64,000 nucleotides of DNA, taken from Phytophthora sp. 'mugwort'. Lineage: Eukaryota; Oomycota; Peronosporomycetes; Peronosporales; Peronosporaceae. The number at the start of each line of letters is the position of its first letter. Within the stretch, counting starts at the first letter, position 1. Positions 42,494 to 54,900 of this stretch are shown piece after piece. The notes beneath the pieces are model-generated. The model had not been told where the DNA came from, searched no databases, and was given only the letters and a program-made list of their open reading frames with translations. The stretch is from contig JAUCEF010000009.1 in the NCBI GenBank assembly GCA_033558025.1, forward strand, positions 310,001 through 374,000. Reading direction: 5' to 3'. Made by a program: the position numbers and the translations under genes.

Positions 42494-45400
42494 TTAACCC
42501 CTTACTTACCGTGTGTTGGATAATCCCAGCATAGAAGCTATATCTCTTGTATGTTGGACCTCCATATAGGAAATTTATACTTGATGATTGTATTGAGCAA
42601 CTGTCTTTGTCATGGTATACTGAAATCAATAAATGCATATGTGTAGGAAATGTCCAAACGCACAGGGTTCAGTGTCAGTCACACTGATCTCGTTTGAGTG
42701 TTACAAAGTAGGACAACTCACCAACCACCGACGACAGCCACCAAAGCGCTCATTCTTCAAAACGCCGTCGCAAGAGCACACGAGATGGTTGCATCCACCG
42801 GCAGACCCCACGGCACCAGCTGTCGGGAGAGGAGCAACGGCAATAGAGTGAACGTCATGGGCGTCGCATTCGTCGGGTTGAGCAGAAAGGGAGTGAAGGT
42901 CAAAACATTGGAAGGAAAAAGAAGGCGGCCAAGCACACAATGCCTCGGAGATAGCCGAGTCGAAAGAGAGAGCGCCAGCAGTGGAGAGCGCAGATGCCGT
43001 GGAAACTGCGCAGGCAAAAGAGATAGCGGCTGGACAAACGCCCGCGGAGGCCAAGGAGACGATACCAGTTGATGAGGTTCCGGATAATATAGCGACTGCG
43101 GTTGCCGACGCTGTGATAGATATGGTCGTCTCGGTTGCTGACACTGATGCAGTGACCCCTGATCGGCAATCACTCCCTGCGACGGATCCTCGTCCTGTCA
43201 GCGTGGGAAAACGGAAGCGTACTACGCCAGCACCGACGAGGCAGCGTCGGCGTGCTGTTCTTCAGGAAGACAGCGACAACGCCGAAGAGGTAAGCTTATG
43301 TTTCTATGCTCAACGTAAGGACTTGCTCTGGATATCAGTCTAACATAAGGTCAGACATACCTGTAGCCAAGTGGTGAAGACGAGAGTGATGATGGAGGTG
43401 ATGCCACGTATGAAATACCTGGCTGCGTTATTGATGCGGACCCCAACTTGATGCCAACTGGAGCGACAGCGACAGCTGGAACTGGGATTGGGACATCGGC
43501 GAGCTGACGGATCAGGAATCGGACAATGGATTCGAGGATTTTCCAGACTCTACGTGCTTATCAGCCACCAAGGACAAGCACATGATTTCATTGATGCGTC
43601 ATGATGGGTGGGAATACGGTGCGGCTTGTCGGCAACGGCTGCTTTGACGTATGGGAATCTAATATTGTGGTGGTTATTGCGAATAACTACAGACACAACC
43701 AAGTTTGGACCAGACCCAACGTACTAAAGACTCTACGGTGGTCCATTTGACCCAAGTGACAGTGTTCTCAGCGTGGCGGATGACCCATTGGTGTTGCTGT
43801 TCTACTTCATGCCACCGAAGCTATGGTGCCAAATAGCTGTGGAGAGTAACCGATACCACGCACAATCGATACCACTTCGAGCGCGAACCCTACGGTCCCA
43901 GCAGCACCGCAATGGAGGCGACGTCGAAGATCTCGGTGAGATTCGTAGCCGCTTATCCTGTGTTGCTGACATCTAAAAATGGGAGGTTCTCCGAGTCGTG
44001 GCCTGCTAATTGCCAGGATGCTAGTGCCGGTACGCAAAGGAAATGCGGCCCATTGGTCGTTGCAAAAAGTGCGGGCACTACCGGCGAATGGATTTGGCCT
44101 GTTTATGGCGAACAGGTTTTTCCACATCATGGACTATCTTCATTTCTCGAACAACACGTCACCCAAAGCTTGCCTGGATCGAGCCTGGAAGATCAGGCCT
44201 GTCGTTGGTGTGTTACAGCGCACGTTCGCACGAGGTTACAAGGCCCCACCACTTATCAGTTTCGGTGAGGCAACACTACCCTCGCGCTCGAGGTACAACC
44301 CTACACGGCAGTCTAACAAGGATAAGCCCCACAAGTGGGGCACGAAGGTGTTTGTCGCTGCTTGCGCGAAGACAGCATACTACACTGCGAGGTGCGTATG
44401 AATACAGTCGCGGCAAGCTCCGGCTTGTCGCGATGTTTATTTGGTACAAGTACTTATGTTGGAGCACGACTAACATAAGGGTCACCTAGCGGGATACCAT
44501 CCAACATAATACTAGCTTATATGCGCTTTGCTGTTGTTGCTGTGCTTAGAATCGAGGTGTACTACGGGGCAAAGTCACATCTACAGACACCCGTGCCCAA
44601 GGATAACGACCCCGTCGAGGCGGCTGTACTCCGGAACGTGAACGCTCTTTTGCCCCTGGTATCAACGCCTCCGTGGCACGTGATCATCACCGATCGATTC
44701 TACACTTCGGTCAAGCTCGCACTGGAGCTTCTCCACAGGCGCATGTATTTGACTGGCACGATCCAGACGGATAGAGCGGGCTAAGCTCAGCGTGTTATCA
44801 CGACCAATAAATACAAAACCGTCAACAAGAGGAAGGTGCTGGTGCCGCCACAATCAAGCTGGCGGAGGACAATCAGTTTCCTCAGATTACAGCAGCTATG
44901 TGGATGGGCCCGGTTCACATGCTGTCGACCGCTGGTAGTTGAAAGGGCGGCACTGTCAGTAAGCGGTGCGTTCCTTTTGATTGTTGCGGCTTCCTTTACG
45001 CCAACTGGGAGTTTTGTACGCTTTATATTGAGACGGATCAACGAAGAAATGCAACCGCTGCCCGCGCCAGAGCTGGTCCGCGGCTAGCACCGCTGGATGG
45101 GTGGCGCTAACGTTCACGACCGGCTCCGGATGCAGCGATACAGTGTGCAGTTGGCTTATAAGGCGCGCAAGTACTACAGGACCTTGTTCCTGGGATTGCT
45201 GGATATGGCCATCGTGAATGCCTTCGTCGTGTATCGCCACAACAGAAAGATGAACAACAAGCGCCCGCCTAAGCATTTTTAGCTTTCTGCGAAGAGCTGA
45301 TGAAGCAGCTACTTGCTGTCGACTCTAGCGAGGCGTTTGCTGCAATTCAGGTACGTCTATATTTACTTACCAACATAAGCAATGCGTGGGGATTGGTATC

Positions 45401-46411
45401 CAACATAACCGGGTGCGTGTGTTGTGACTATTCGTCGGTGGAAGGCGGTGACGTCTGCTCGAGAGCGAACGCGCCATCACCGATGAGAGCAGATCCGATG
45501 TCACAATCTGCGGTCGCGGCAAAAGAAGCTCTAGACCACCGTCTTGAAGAGAACCCAGATACTGTCGAGAGCAAGCAAGGTGTAAAATGGTGTCATCGTT
45601 CGTGCAAGGTGTGTGCCCTATAGAAGGCCAAGCCACGGAAGTTTACCAAGTATTTTTGTCCAGATGTGCTCAAGCGGAAACAAGCGGTGAGTACTATATG
45701 GTATGCTATCTATGTGTGGTGCATATTGAGCCTACGCGTTGGGCAATGATCCAGTAAATACATGTGCAACATTCGACGTGACGGAAGAGCAAGCACTTGC
45801 TTCACGATCTGGCACGACGACTGGAACGACGGGAACACATCCCTCACGAACTGCTCCAAGAACACAAGACGCGCGACCGTCCACCAGCGTCGCGGCCAGG
45901 CAAGAAGTGGGACCGCCGGCAGCGGGATCGGCAAGAGGAGGAAGCGGGTGCTCAACAGGTCGTGATGGAAGGTTGTAATGAAGCGAGTGCTGATGCAAAT
46001 GACTGCGATGAGGGAATGGCGGTCGAGGGCGCGTAGGTGCTTGCTCTGTCTACGTGTGCTCGAGTGAGGCAATCCATTTTGCAATCAATTGAAACTTTTT
46101 GCTTTCGAATAATTGGCCACAATTGACGCATCCAGCGCTACTGGCCGTGTGCAACGGTGCAAAAATGTGTTTACCGACAGTACACTTCTTATGTGGTTTG
46201 AGTCATCATAAGCGGTACCATGCACTCGTTTGCCTTCATACAGCTACGTTATGTATGAGATGCATTTGCTTTACTCAATAGCATATGTCCTTCCCGATTC
46301 CGCACCTCAAAATTCGGACTTAGATGATGGTACATACAAATATGTATATATCCATATATGGGACGGGGTAAAATATACCTCGTGAATAGGGTCGGGAAGT
46401 AAAGGGGTTAA
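42494..46411 (+). mobile_element. piggyBac-type DNA transposon with TTAA duplications
   Basis: TTAA occurs at 42494-42497 and 46408-46411. Inside, the ends are inverted repeats: CCCCTTACTTACC on the left, and the reverse complement of the right end CCCCTTTACTTCCC, about 13 bp with one indel. The element proper is about 42498-46407 (3.9 kb) and contains a decayed piggyBac transposase gene. TTAA target use and short TIRs are hallmarks of the superfamily. Confidence 0.9.
42847..46036 (+). pseudogene. piggyBac transposase, decayed (DDE_Tnp_1_7 family)
   Basis: An acidic, disordered head (about 42980-43520) leads to the core. Recognised parts in order: PLVLLFYFMPPKLW (43785); FGLFMANRFFHIMDYLHFSNN, then DRAWKIRPVV and LQRTFARGY (44080-44240); the first catalytic site, which reads SFGEA where SxDEx is usual (about 44260); PSRSRYNPTR and DKPHKWGTKVF; VEVYxGAK-type RIEVYYGAK, PWHVIITDRFYTSV with the second catalytic Asp (about 44690); MGGANVHDRLRMQRYSVQL with the third site altered from DVHD to NVHD (about 45110); and a Cys-rich C-terminus (CKVCAL; LCNxR-type) to about 45850. 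Three probable introns interrupt it. Stops, frameshifts and the two lost Asp residues show it is inactive. Confidence 0.85.
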
Positions 46412-46619
46412 TTGTCGAGCGCATCACAGCTCATTGTATAATAGTTCGCGTATGTACCGAATTACATTAGTTATCGCATACAGTAAAGTGTACCTACAGA
46501 GACTACGTTTTCACGGTTCTGTCTGTCTACATACATTACCAGTCAAATCAAACGGATAAAATATTAAAAACGCTGACGAATCCCTGAATAACACACCAAA
46601 AGGAGGGGCGACACATAAA

Positions 46620-46960
46620 ACAGAAAACCATAAAAGGCACGATTATCGACTAAGGCGAGCGAGTGCGAGCGCGCGTAGCCATAGAAAAGCCGTTCGGGAA
46701 GCCCGCGAAGCAGGGCCGCGCAATATTTGCGGAGGCCGGCTCAGCGCCACGCTCCTCATCGATCGGCGCATTGCACTCACCCGAACGTACAATCTTATTA
46801 TCGCGAGCGAAGCGAACCACGAGGGCGCCCAGCCAAGCGAAGAGCGGCTGATCTATTTATGCAATGTCTTACTAAATGCATGCCCTCCCTTACAAAATCA
46901 AATGTAAGTGATGGGGCCATCTGTTCATGGTGCCACTGGATCATGAGTGCAGCCCCCAGT
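46620..46960 (-). repeat. Dispersed repeat, copy 2 (inverted relative to copy 1)
   Basis: Minus-strand match to 22960-23300 with the same block order and no poly-C run. The copy begins just outside the right end of the piggyBac element. Confidence 0.65.
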
Positions 46961-47545
46961 GAGCATCGTATGAACACCACCGCACCTCCTCGCAGCACTC
47001 CGAGCGCACACCCTGCCCCCGCTGGCATCTGCACGGCCCAGGCAGCAGGGGAACAGTCCAATGACAGTGTGGTTGTTGCTGGATGCGCGGAGACAACTAA
47101 CAACGAGCAATGTGAGGCAAGCCCAGCGCACGGGAGGGCACCAGAACCAAACGGCTGCTTGACACTCAACGAGATGACCCCGACGACATCGAGGTTGAAT
47201 GCTCTGACGGCAGCGTTGGGAGCATTTTCGGAGGACGAGGTCACCATGTCTTCCGTCGAGCTGTCCGCCCTTTGGATGGCAACCGCCAATCCGGGTGTCG
47301 AGTCGTCTAGGGCGGCACCAGATAGCGGCGGGGTGCTGCATGATTTGCGTCGGCATTCCTACGTCTGAGGCAAAAGTGCGAGATCTCTTTGAGAGCCACC
47401 TGGGCCCGCTGCAACCGGCAATGTCCAACTTCGAACAAAGCAGCAACTGTACAGCAATGTGCGCTCGTAGGTACCGAAGGAGTTTCGTTCGGATCCGATC
47501 TATGACGCGCCGGACGAGGAGTAATAGCAGAAGGTGAACGAAGCT
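46950..47545 (+). other. Unclassified open frame
   Basis: An open frame runs to 47368 with Ala/Pro/Thr/Ser-rich sequence, then a second frame to 47537. Overlapping open frames of similar length exist on the other strand (47289-46798 and 47557-46925), so the coding strand is uncertain. No motif recognised. Confidence 0.2.
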
Positions 47546-47619
47546 AAGAAGGCGCACCGTAATGCTTCAGCAAAAAAGAAGAAAGAGGATTCCTGTTATC
47601 TTGATGGACATTATCAACA

Positions 47620-48560
47620 TTTCATCTCCAGATTGCCGTTACCATGATAGCATACCCAATTGTCCAAACCTGAGATGCCACATCGAGAACACTTTGCCTA
47701 GATCTTAACTCCAAACCCTTGCCCCACTCACTACACAATGAGGGAATTCGCTCAGCGTGAATCCAAAGGTCGCTGCTATCGCGGCCCTTCGTCCGTTGCC
47801 TTCTGTGTCGCGTAGGTCTGCCCAAGGCTTAAGTTGCGCGTTCCAATACACTGATGCACCTGGGCATTGCCAAATCAGGTGTGCCGCTCCTTTCATTTTG
47901 CTGGTTGCACACCCAGGTGCCTCGCCTCTGAAACCTAAATCCAACTCATTCCATAAAGCTACTTTCACTATGCTTTGAGTTTGATAAGCCGTGATCCCTT
48001 TCATAGCCTGTACGCGTTTCCACGTCAAAATTGCCAGCCCTTCTGAGGTCGAAGCATCTCGCTCTTCTCACGTCTTCTGGCACATGACCAATATTGTTTT
48101 TGGCTGAGTTGAAGCGACTCTGCATAATCAGCTTTTACGCGTCTGTGTCCATCTGTGTCTTCCTGCCCACACCGACGTCATCCTTGTGAGATCAGTGGTG
48201 GGTGATTCACAATGTCGCTGGATCCACCTCCAGATACGCACGACTGTACACAGAATTGCCTACCGTTTTCCACTCTATAGTGATAGTCCGAGATCTTCAC
48301 GTATGAACAATGCACCTTCCGTCCGTTTCCACACTTCAAAGAAATATTGGTTGCCCGTCAGGCCATGATGCACCCTTAATAGTGATTCCTCCTTTCGGCT
48401 CAGCATCAACCCCGGGTAATAGCCACCACATTTAGATAGAATCCCGGAATTATTGGGCTTGTCTGCTTGTCGGAAGATTGTACACAACAACATTAAGAGA
48501 GAGAGCGGTACTTGCCTATTTGGACGAAGCACATGATGGTTTCCAAGGCGCATAGCGTTT
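47620..48560 (-). pseudogene. LINE reverse-transcriptase zinc-binding (zf-RVT) fragment
   Basis: The minus-strand piece 48553-48275 (GYYPGLMLSRKEESLLRVHHG, WKRTEGAL) and piece 48028-47705 (ALWNELDLGF, HLIWQCPGASVYWNAQL) are in the order of the C-terminal zinc-binding region of oomycete LINE polyproteins. The HLxWxC-x(n)-W signature is clear. The RT domain itself is absent, and the fragment is cut by an LTR remnant at 48597. Confidence 0.6.
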
Positions 48561-48596
48561 CTGTCTCGTACGTCTAATTCGTGTATGTGTCCTTAC

Positions 48597-49230
48597 TGTC
48601 GCGAGCCGTCCTGATTGGTGCCGGATAAGCGTCGTAAGGAACAGATAAGTACTAGAGTGGGACACACTTAGCAAATTCACAGCCGATACAATAAAATGTA
48701 AAGACTATTTGCTTTTGTAAGACCAGGGAAATTTACGACTAAGCTCTTAGAACCAATGGCAACTCCCGCTCGCTACCGTTCCTTACCTTTTCCTAGTTAT
48801 CGACATTTGCTTTTCCAAATCACGCCAAGATTCACTCACACGTCGGCTTCCACGAGTCACACACACCCTCCGCCCTAGACTCAGCGTCGCGCCCATGACG
48901 CTCCTCGCCGTCAGCGCGACCTCCATCTGTCATCATCCCTGGCCTTAGTAGCTCCTCCACGTTGCTTCGTTTCGCAGGCTCTTCAACGTCCCGTTTAGGC
49001 AGTCATCGTTCCGTCGACGACCTCTCGCCACGGGTCCGCCCCTTCGTACAGTGCTAAACCCACCAAGCGACCGGGTACGGGTTGATCCGTGCCGACCTCG
49101 AGCGACCGCTAGGCTGATTCTCGGACAACTACTCAGCCAGCAGACGATCATGCAGAGTATTTCATTGAGTGGGAGAACCATACATCGACCGAGACGACGG
49201 CCACCGTTCAGAGTGGCAGTACTCGGGACA
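48597..49230 (-). repeat. LTR of a related element (3' LTR in minus orientation)
   Basis: It begins TGTCGCGAG and ends ACTCGGGACA, the same terminal sequences as the 570-bp LTRs at 52-55.7 kb, with a shared but diverged interior (AGCAAAxxCAxAGCC, AATAxAA stretch). It is followed by TCCTCCCCGAC, the complement of the polypurine tract GTCGGGGAGGA. Length about 634 bp. Confidence 0.65.
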
Positions 49231-51745
49231 TCCTCCCCGACTACAGGTCGTCGGCCTCGCCGACCATCCTCGCGACATGCTGCCTCCCTTCGAGTTAGAT
49301 CCTCGCGACGCTGAGCCCGTAAGCGGCTCAGAGTGTGTACCGCACCTCTGGGGCGTAGCCTCCGAGCTCCCCATCCGCTCTCCGAAGGGCCTCTGCGAGC
49401 GTTCCACTTGTTCTCACTCTTCCATGTGAAGTAGCCACTCAGCGCCGCCGTCCTTGGCCACCTTCATAGGGCCTCGACCATCCGCCGCTCGAGTGAACCA
49501 CCGACGCAAATGATAGCCACCCTCATGAAGATCATAGCGCAGGGTTTGCGATCGTCACGTCCAACCGACGGTGTACCATAGACACCCCCGTCACCGTAAG
49601 TAGCGAAGTAGTAGTTGCCGATTCCTATCAACACGGCCACTCCAGACCACCCACGACAGGCCCATTCTGTGCCGACGTACAAGAACACCGTTCCGTATAT
49701 GCTAGCGTATACCGGCAGATAGACGAAAGTCCCCACAGCCCACACAACACAATAGACACGGTCGATCGACTCCTTCACCGCGCGACCACTGCCATTCGAA
49801 TACTTCACAAATAGACCGTCCAGCCATCTTGATAGAGTCGGGTAGGAATACGCACCAGAAGTGGTGGGAAGCGTCAACCCACTTGTGTATCAATCGTCCG
49901 AGACCGTGCGCGCGCTCTCTTTGGGCTTCTAACATGACCATTAGTGGCGCCCACAGAGCCTCGTACAAGGTCCACCATCGATCACTCCTTAACTTATGTT
50001 GTACTCGGGTCCGCACGAGCATTTTCAGTAACGCCGTACGCATATTCGGGCAATACCTTCCCACGTGAAGCAAAAATAGCTGATAGTATAGCAGAACCGG
50101 TCCGCTACACGGCGTAGCGGTTAAGTGACAGTCCACAGTACAGCGCCGCACGTTAACTACAACGCCAATACTCCGTCACCAACTCCTGGAATAGGGACGC
50201 ACCGTCGAGCACGATCGAGACTCCCTCAAGTATCAGCACCACGATGTATTCCATGCCACGCCTTGCGAAATTGTGAAATGATAACCTGCTTTCAGTTGTA
50301 GTGCAGTCGGCCCAACACGGAGCCGCCATCCGTCCTCCATTCGGGGTGGACGCCCTTCCTGTCGCACACCACGGTAGCCATCACTCACTCAGAGTCGCAG
50401 ATAGACACCGTTACCGTGCCGACAAGGCTAGTTGTTGTGAATGAAATTGACCCGACGGTTGAAAACCCGTCACTCGTCAATTGTACCTTTCCACCACAGA
50501 CCTCACGAGTAACGTCGTGAGCTTCGCCCTGCATTCGCGAATCTGCTCCCACCCCAACAAACCACTCCCCGATCATGCGCACCATCTCCAAGTTGTCCAA
50601 GCAGTCCAAGTCGAAGATCTCCAATGCAGACACCGCCGCTGATCGCCTTCGTGCTCTCCTCGATTCCGCGACCGCGGACGTCAACGTATCCCTCGTCGCT
50701 CAGGTGGAATTCTGGTCTCGCATATGCCCCTTTCTTCTCCGCCAACGAGGCGTCGTTTGGCCTCGAAGTTCTCGACGGCCTCGCCACGTCCAGCCTGTTG
50801 TGACGACTCCGCCCCATTGGCGTTGCCGTCAACGGTCGTTCCCTGCCACCCCCAGACCAGATGCCTACGGGCCGAGCTCCACCTCACGATCTCTTCGACC
50901 CTATTCGATCCGCGCGCGGTTTAGAGCGTCCAGGCACTCGCTTTACCGGTAAATTCGTCTCTTCGCCCGTCAAGACACAAAAGACCGGGTCAGCAAAGGA
51001 AGCATGGCAAAGCGTACCGTCTCTACCTACCCTCCGACTTCCCCGAGCCAATCAAGCAAGACATTGCCGCCCTACGCCGGAAGACTGCTTCCCGAGGACA
51101 AATTCTGTTCCGGCTTGCATACCCATGGTGCACCCTGCGTACGTGATATGACCCCGAGCCTAAAAAGCCCTCCACGTCTCGCACTGATGGTTCTGGATGA
51201 AATACTGTGAAGTCTTCTTCCTTACCACAGCGCTATACCCCCCCCCCCCCGCCGACAATTCCGACGCGCGACTAAAACAGAAGGCGCAGGCCCTCGATGC
51301 CCATCTGCAATTCATCTCCAAGGACATCGTCACTTTTGGCTACTACGGTTTCTCAAGTTGTTCGATGGCAACGCACACGACCAACTCATGTGGTTGGGAG
51401 GTAAACCACAAACACTCCATCACTGCTAAGAATAATCTTGGCACAGATAACGGCCCGCCCACGAAGACCTCCGTAAGCTTCTCAGTCGCGACCCAGCTCG
51501 CTATGCTCGCACGCTCGAGCGGGTTCTGGAACCGTCTGAAGTCGACGAGGGCGGTTATCAGTCCATCCCCGAGCTCCTCGTCCAAACCCAGGCTGTCGAC
51601 CCTTGGAAGTCCTCTTCCTTGCGTCTGACAGACCATGCACTTGCCTCACGCCGTGCTTGACGTCTCCGTCGCACCGCCTCCAAACCCTGCCTGGATCTCT
51701 AACAAGTTCAGCGGCGTCTGGAAGGCACTGCTTTCCCACAGGTGG
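49231..51745 (-). mobile_element. Internal region of truncated LTR element, mostly non-coding
   Basis: GC-rich, plus-strand pyrimidine-rich sequence between the LTR at 48597-49230 and the start of the duplicated block at about 51750. Open frames are short and overlap on both strands; a minus piece with WWTLYEALWAPLMVMLE (about 50000) looks coding-like but is not placed. The second LTR is missing. It is probably a non-autonomous relative of the next element. Confidence 0.45.
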
Positions 51746-51749
51746 AGGA

Positions 51750-51994
51750 CTAAACATATTAGGATTGATGAATTAGCTTGCATCGCTAATGAATTAACGA
51801 GAGGGGTATCGTTTCTAAAGTGCACGTAGAGCACCAATAGAACACTTGTTGTGTAACATCTTAACCGGCGTCATCATATACGTATACAGCTACAGTTATT
51901 GTCCGAACAAGGATCTGGCTGCCGCGTATTATCCGTGGTAACGCTTAATTAATCATGCTGGCTTCACCATCTACCGCTAGTGGTCCACGACTCG
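51750..51994 (+). repeat. Left half of segmental duplication (copy of 7085-7337)
   Basis: Matches the block before the secreted-protein gene at 7.1-7.3 kb: ATTAGCTTGCA, GAGCACCAATAGAAC, GTCATCxxATACGTATACAG and GCTTCACCATCTACC are shared. The match breaks exactly at the start of the 570-bp LTR and resumes after 55675. Confidence 0.85.
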
Positions 51995-54900
51995 TGCCGC
52001 AAGTCGGCCCGGTTGGGGGACGGACGACGGTCGTATCGAGCTAGTGAGCACTAAAGTAGACTACCACCTAGCTAACAAAGCCAATACAAAAAATATGTAA
52101 AAACCTATTAGATTGACATTAACCAGCCAAATTTCGCGGCTGACCCTACTTCCTCGACACTTCACAAGCGTCCTCGCACGCAACAGCCCTTCGACACTCG
52201 CCTTACCTTTTCGTACCTCCTTTGAACTTGCTTGAGGGATCCGGTTTCACCCCGCCTTTCTAGCGACCGACTCTCCATGAACCGTCCTCCTGCCATCCGT
52301 CCTCGTCCCACGATACCTTCCTTTGCTCACTGTCAGCAAGCGTTCCGGGGATCAGCAACCCCGAGGATCTGGTCGGGCCACACGCGACTAAGCCCTCCAG
52401 CCGACGTGATTCAGACCTTCCCACACCCCTTGGACCAGGGCCGCCACGTCTTCCTCACCCAACTGGTCGGCCGGGAGGAGCTCGTGCAACGCACCACCGG
52501 TCAGGCGACGCCCATCGTCGTGTCCCAGACGATAGCCACTACTACCGAAATTCCACTCGGGACATCCTCCCCGACCGAAGACTTGTCGTCATCGACAAGT
52601 GAACCGACCGTTCCATCCCAACCGTTCGTTGCTCTATAGATCTTCTTCCGGTGTTTTTATCCGTCCGATGCTCAACGCCTCTCTTCTCCCGGTCTCTCTA
52701 ACCGTCCGATGCTCAGTAGCCGGTCTTCAAACCGTCCGAAGCTCAGTATATCTCATTCCTGGTCTCTACAACCGTCCGGTACTCAGTAGCTCTCCTTTCC
52801 TGGCCCACACAACCGTCCGATGTTCACCGCTCGCAGCTGTTCTCGCCAACCATACCATTTCCACCCGTCCTCTCCTGACCGTCTTCCGCCTCAGAGTTAA
52901 CCCGTTCTCAACCGGCGAACCAAACCCGGCGTCCGAGCGAATGCGATACAAGAGCACTCCCCGACCGAGACCCCACCATACCTTCACGAACAGCACTCTC
53001 GCGCCACGCCACCTTAATCCGGCCAACCGTCTCCGCGTACCACCTACGCTCAAACTCACGTCAATTGCGTTACCCGATTATAGTTCTATCGTGCCAGCTT
53101 GACGTTCCATGACCTCGATGTTCATTGACACTACACCAGCACGCCGATTTGTCACGCTCTCGCGGGAATCCGCCCCAGCTGTCGAATACCGGAACAACTT
53201 CAACTTAAGCCAATCCGTCATTGTTCAAGACATCTCCCGTCGCACAGCAATTACAGCTTTCTGTCTCGATCTAACCCCGTAATCCCCACAGATGCTCATT
53301 TTCTGCTCCAAAGGCGCAAAGCTAACCGTCGGTCACTTTTCCCCGTACTCCCAACCAACCGCGCAAGGTTCCGTAAGCGTTCCACTCACGGAAGTATCAC
53401 AAGAAATCACGGTCACAACGTGCCAAAGCCCTTCTTAGCAACCGTACCAACACTGATCACCGCATTTTCCAAAACCGAATCCTTGGCCTTTGCCGTGGCG
53501 TCAAACCGTTCTAGCACACAGCTTGAATCCACCAGCTGTCCAAGCTCTTCACAGACCGCCTCTCCTTCACCTTCATCGTCACGGTTGACATCAAATTCTC
53601 CACCATAGTCACCCATATCCCGGTACGTAACCGTGCTAAGTTCCTCCAACCGTTACACCGTGATAGGCTCCTCCAACCGTCCGACCGAGTTAAGATCCTC
53701 TAGCAACACCGCACCAGCAGACACTTGGAGGTCTACGACCACTTGCACAATAGGACCTCCAACTTGCGCTCCTTAAGCTCCTTTTTCGTGCCGTCTCCAC
53801 CGAGGAGCTCATCTTGTTCTGCATGCCAATACGATATTTCATGTCTACCATCGAGCTCTTGACCGTCCGAATCTGCCACTTCCAACCCAGCATCACTGGT
53901 TTTCTCGTCCGTCCTATCGTGCAGTCCCTGTCCGCCTTCCAGTTGTTGCGCCCTCCATCGGTGTGTCTCCAATCGTGTCGTCTTAACCGTGTTCGCCCGT
54001 CTATATACCGGCAACGCCAAGCTGTATTCATTCCAAACAGCTTCGTCACGGATTTTCCTCAAACTGTGATTGCTTGCTTCACAAACAAAACCTCCAGCTT
54101 GTCGACCCGCAGTCTTGTCCCCTCGCTCCGGCAGGTGGAAACCCTTTGCCACCACCCAATCGTACGCCATTTCAATAGAGTGTTCCGGGACGCAATTCAA
54201 AACCGACGTACTCTCTCACTCTGCAGACCGTTCGCAAAGATTCGATATCGCACGTTCTCGTTAAACATCTGGGCTTCGTCACAGTACCGGGCGACACGTC
54301 TTCCCCAGTCGTCAACAAGCTCTCCCTGATCTTGTGCAGCCTCAAATTGCCCTCCAGCAGTTGTTCATCCGTGAGACGGATGAAGCGGTGGTAAAATCGC
54401 AGCTTCAGCGTCTTATAATCCGTCAACTGTAAATTCAAACGCCACCGTTCTCCAGCAATCCCCTTCACCCGTCCCGCAAACATCCGTAACCGTGCCGAAT
54501 CACTAAAACAATCCGTCGTCATCTCAATGGTATCCCAGAACGCTGCTCGAGCCACATCCGTGCTTGTCGCATCCGAGTCAAAGAACGGAATCATCTTCAG
54601 CCTGTAGTGCTCAGCCTTCATCATATCGTGCTCATAACGACTTGCAACCGGTTCCACAGATCAGTTGAGTCATCTTCTGCACATGTGCCCGACTGGGACC
54701 GCCTTCTCGACCGTGTCAAACCTCCTTGGATACCGTACCGTGCGCCTCCAGACCGTTCACCGTGTCTCGACGTCGTCCGCCTCTTCCGTAGTCAACTTGG
54801 TCTCTAAGCACCTCCATCTTCACCGTATACTCGTCCGACTCCTTCTACCTCGGCTTCCTCTGCAAGTTTCGCCTATCACAGAATACTTCGACGCGAATGC

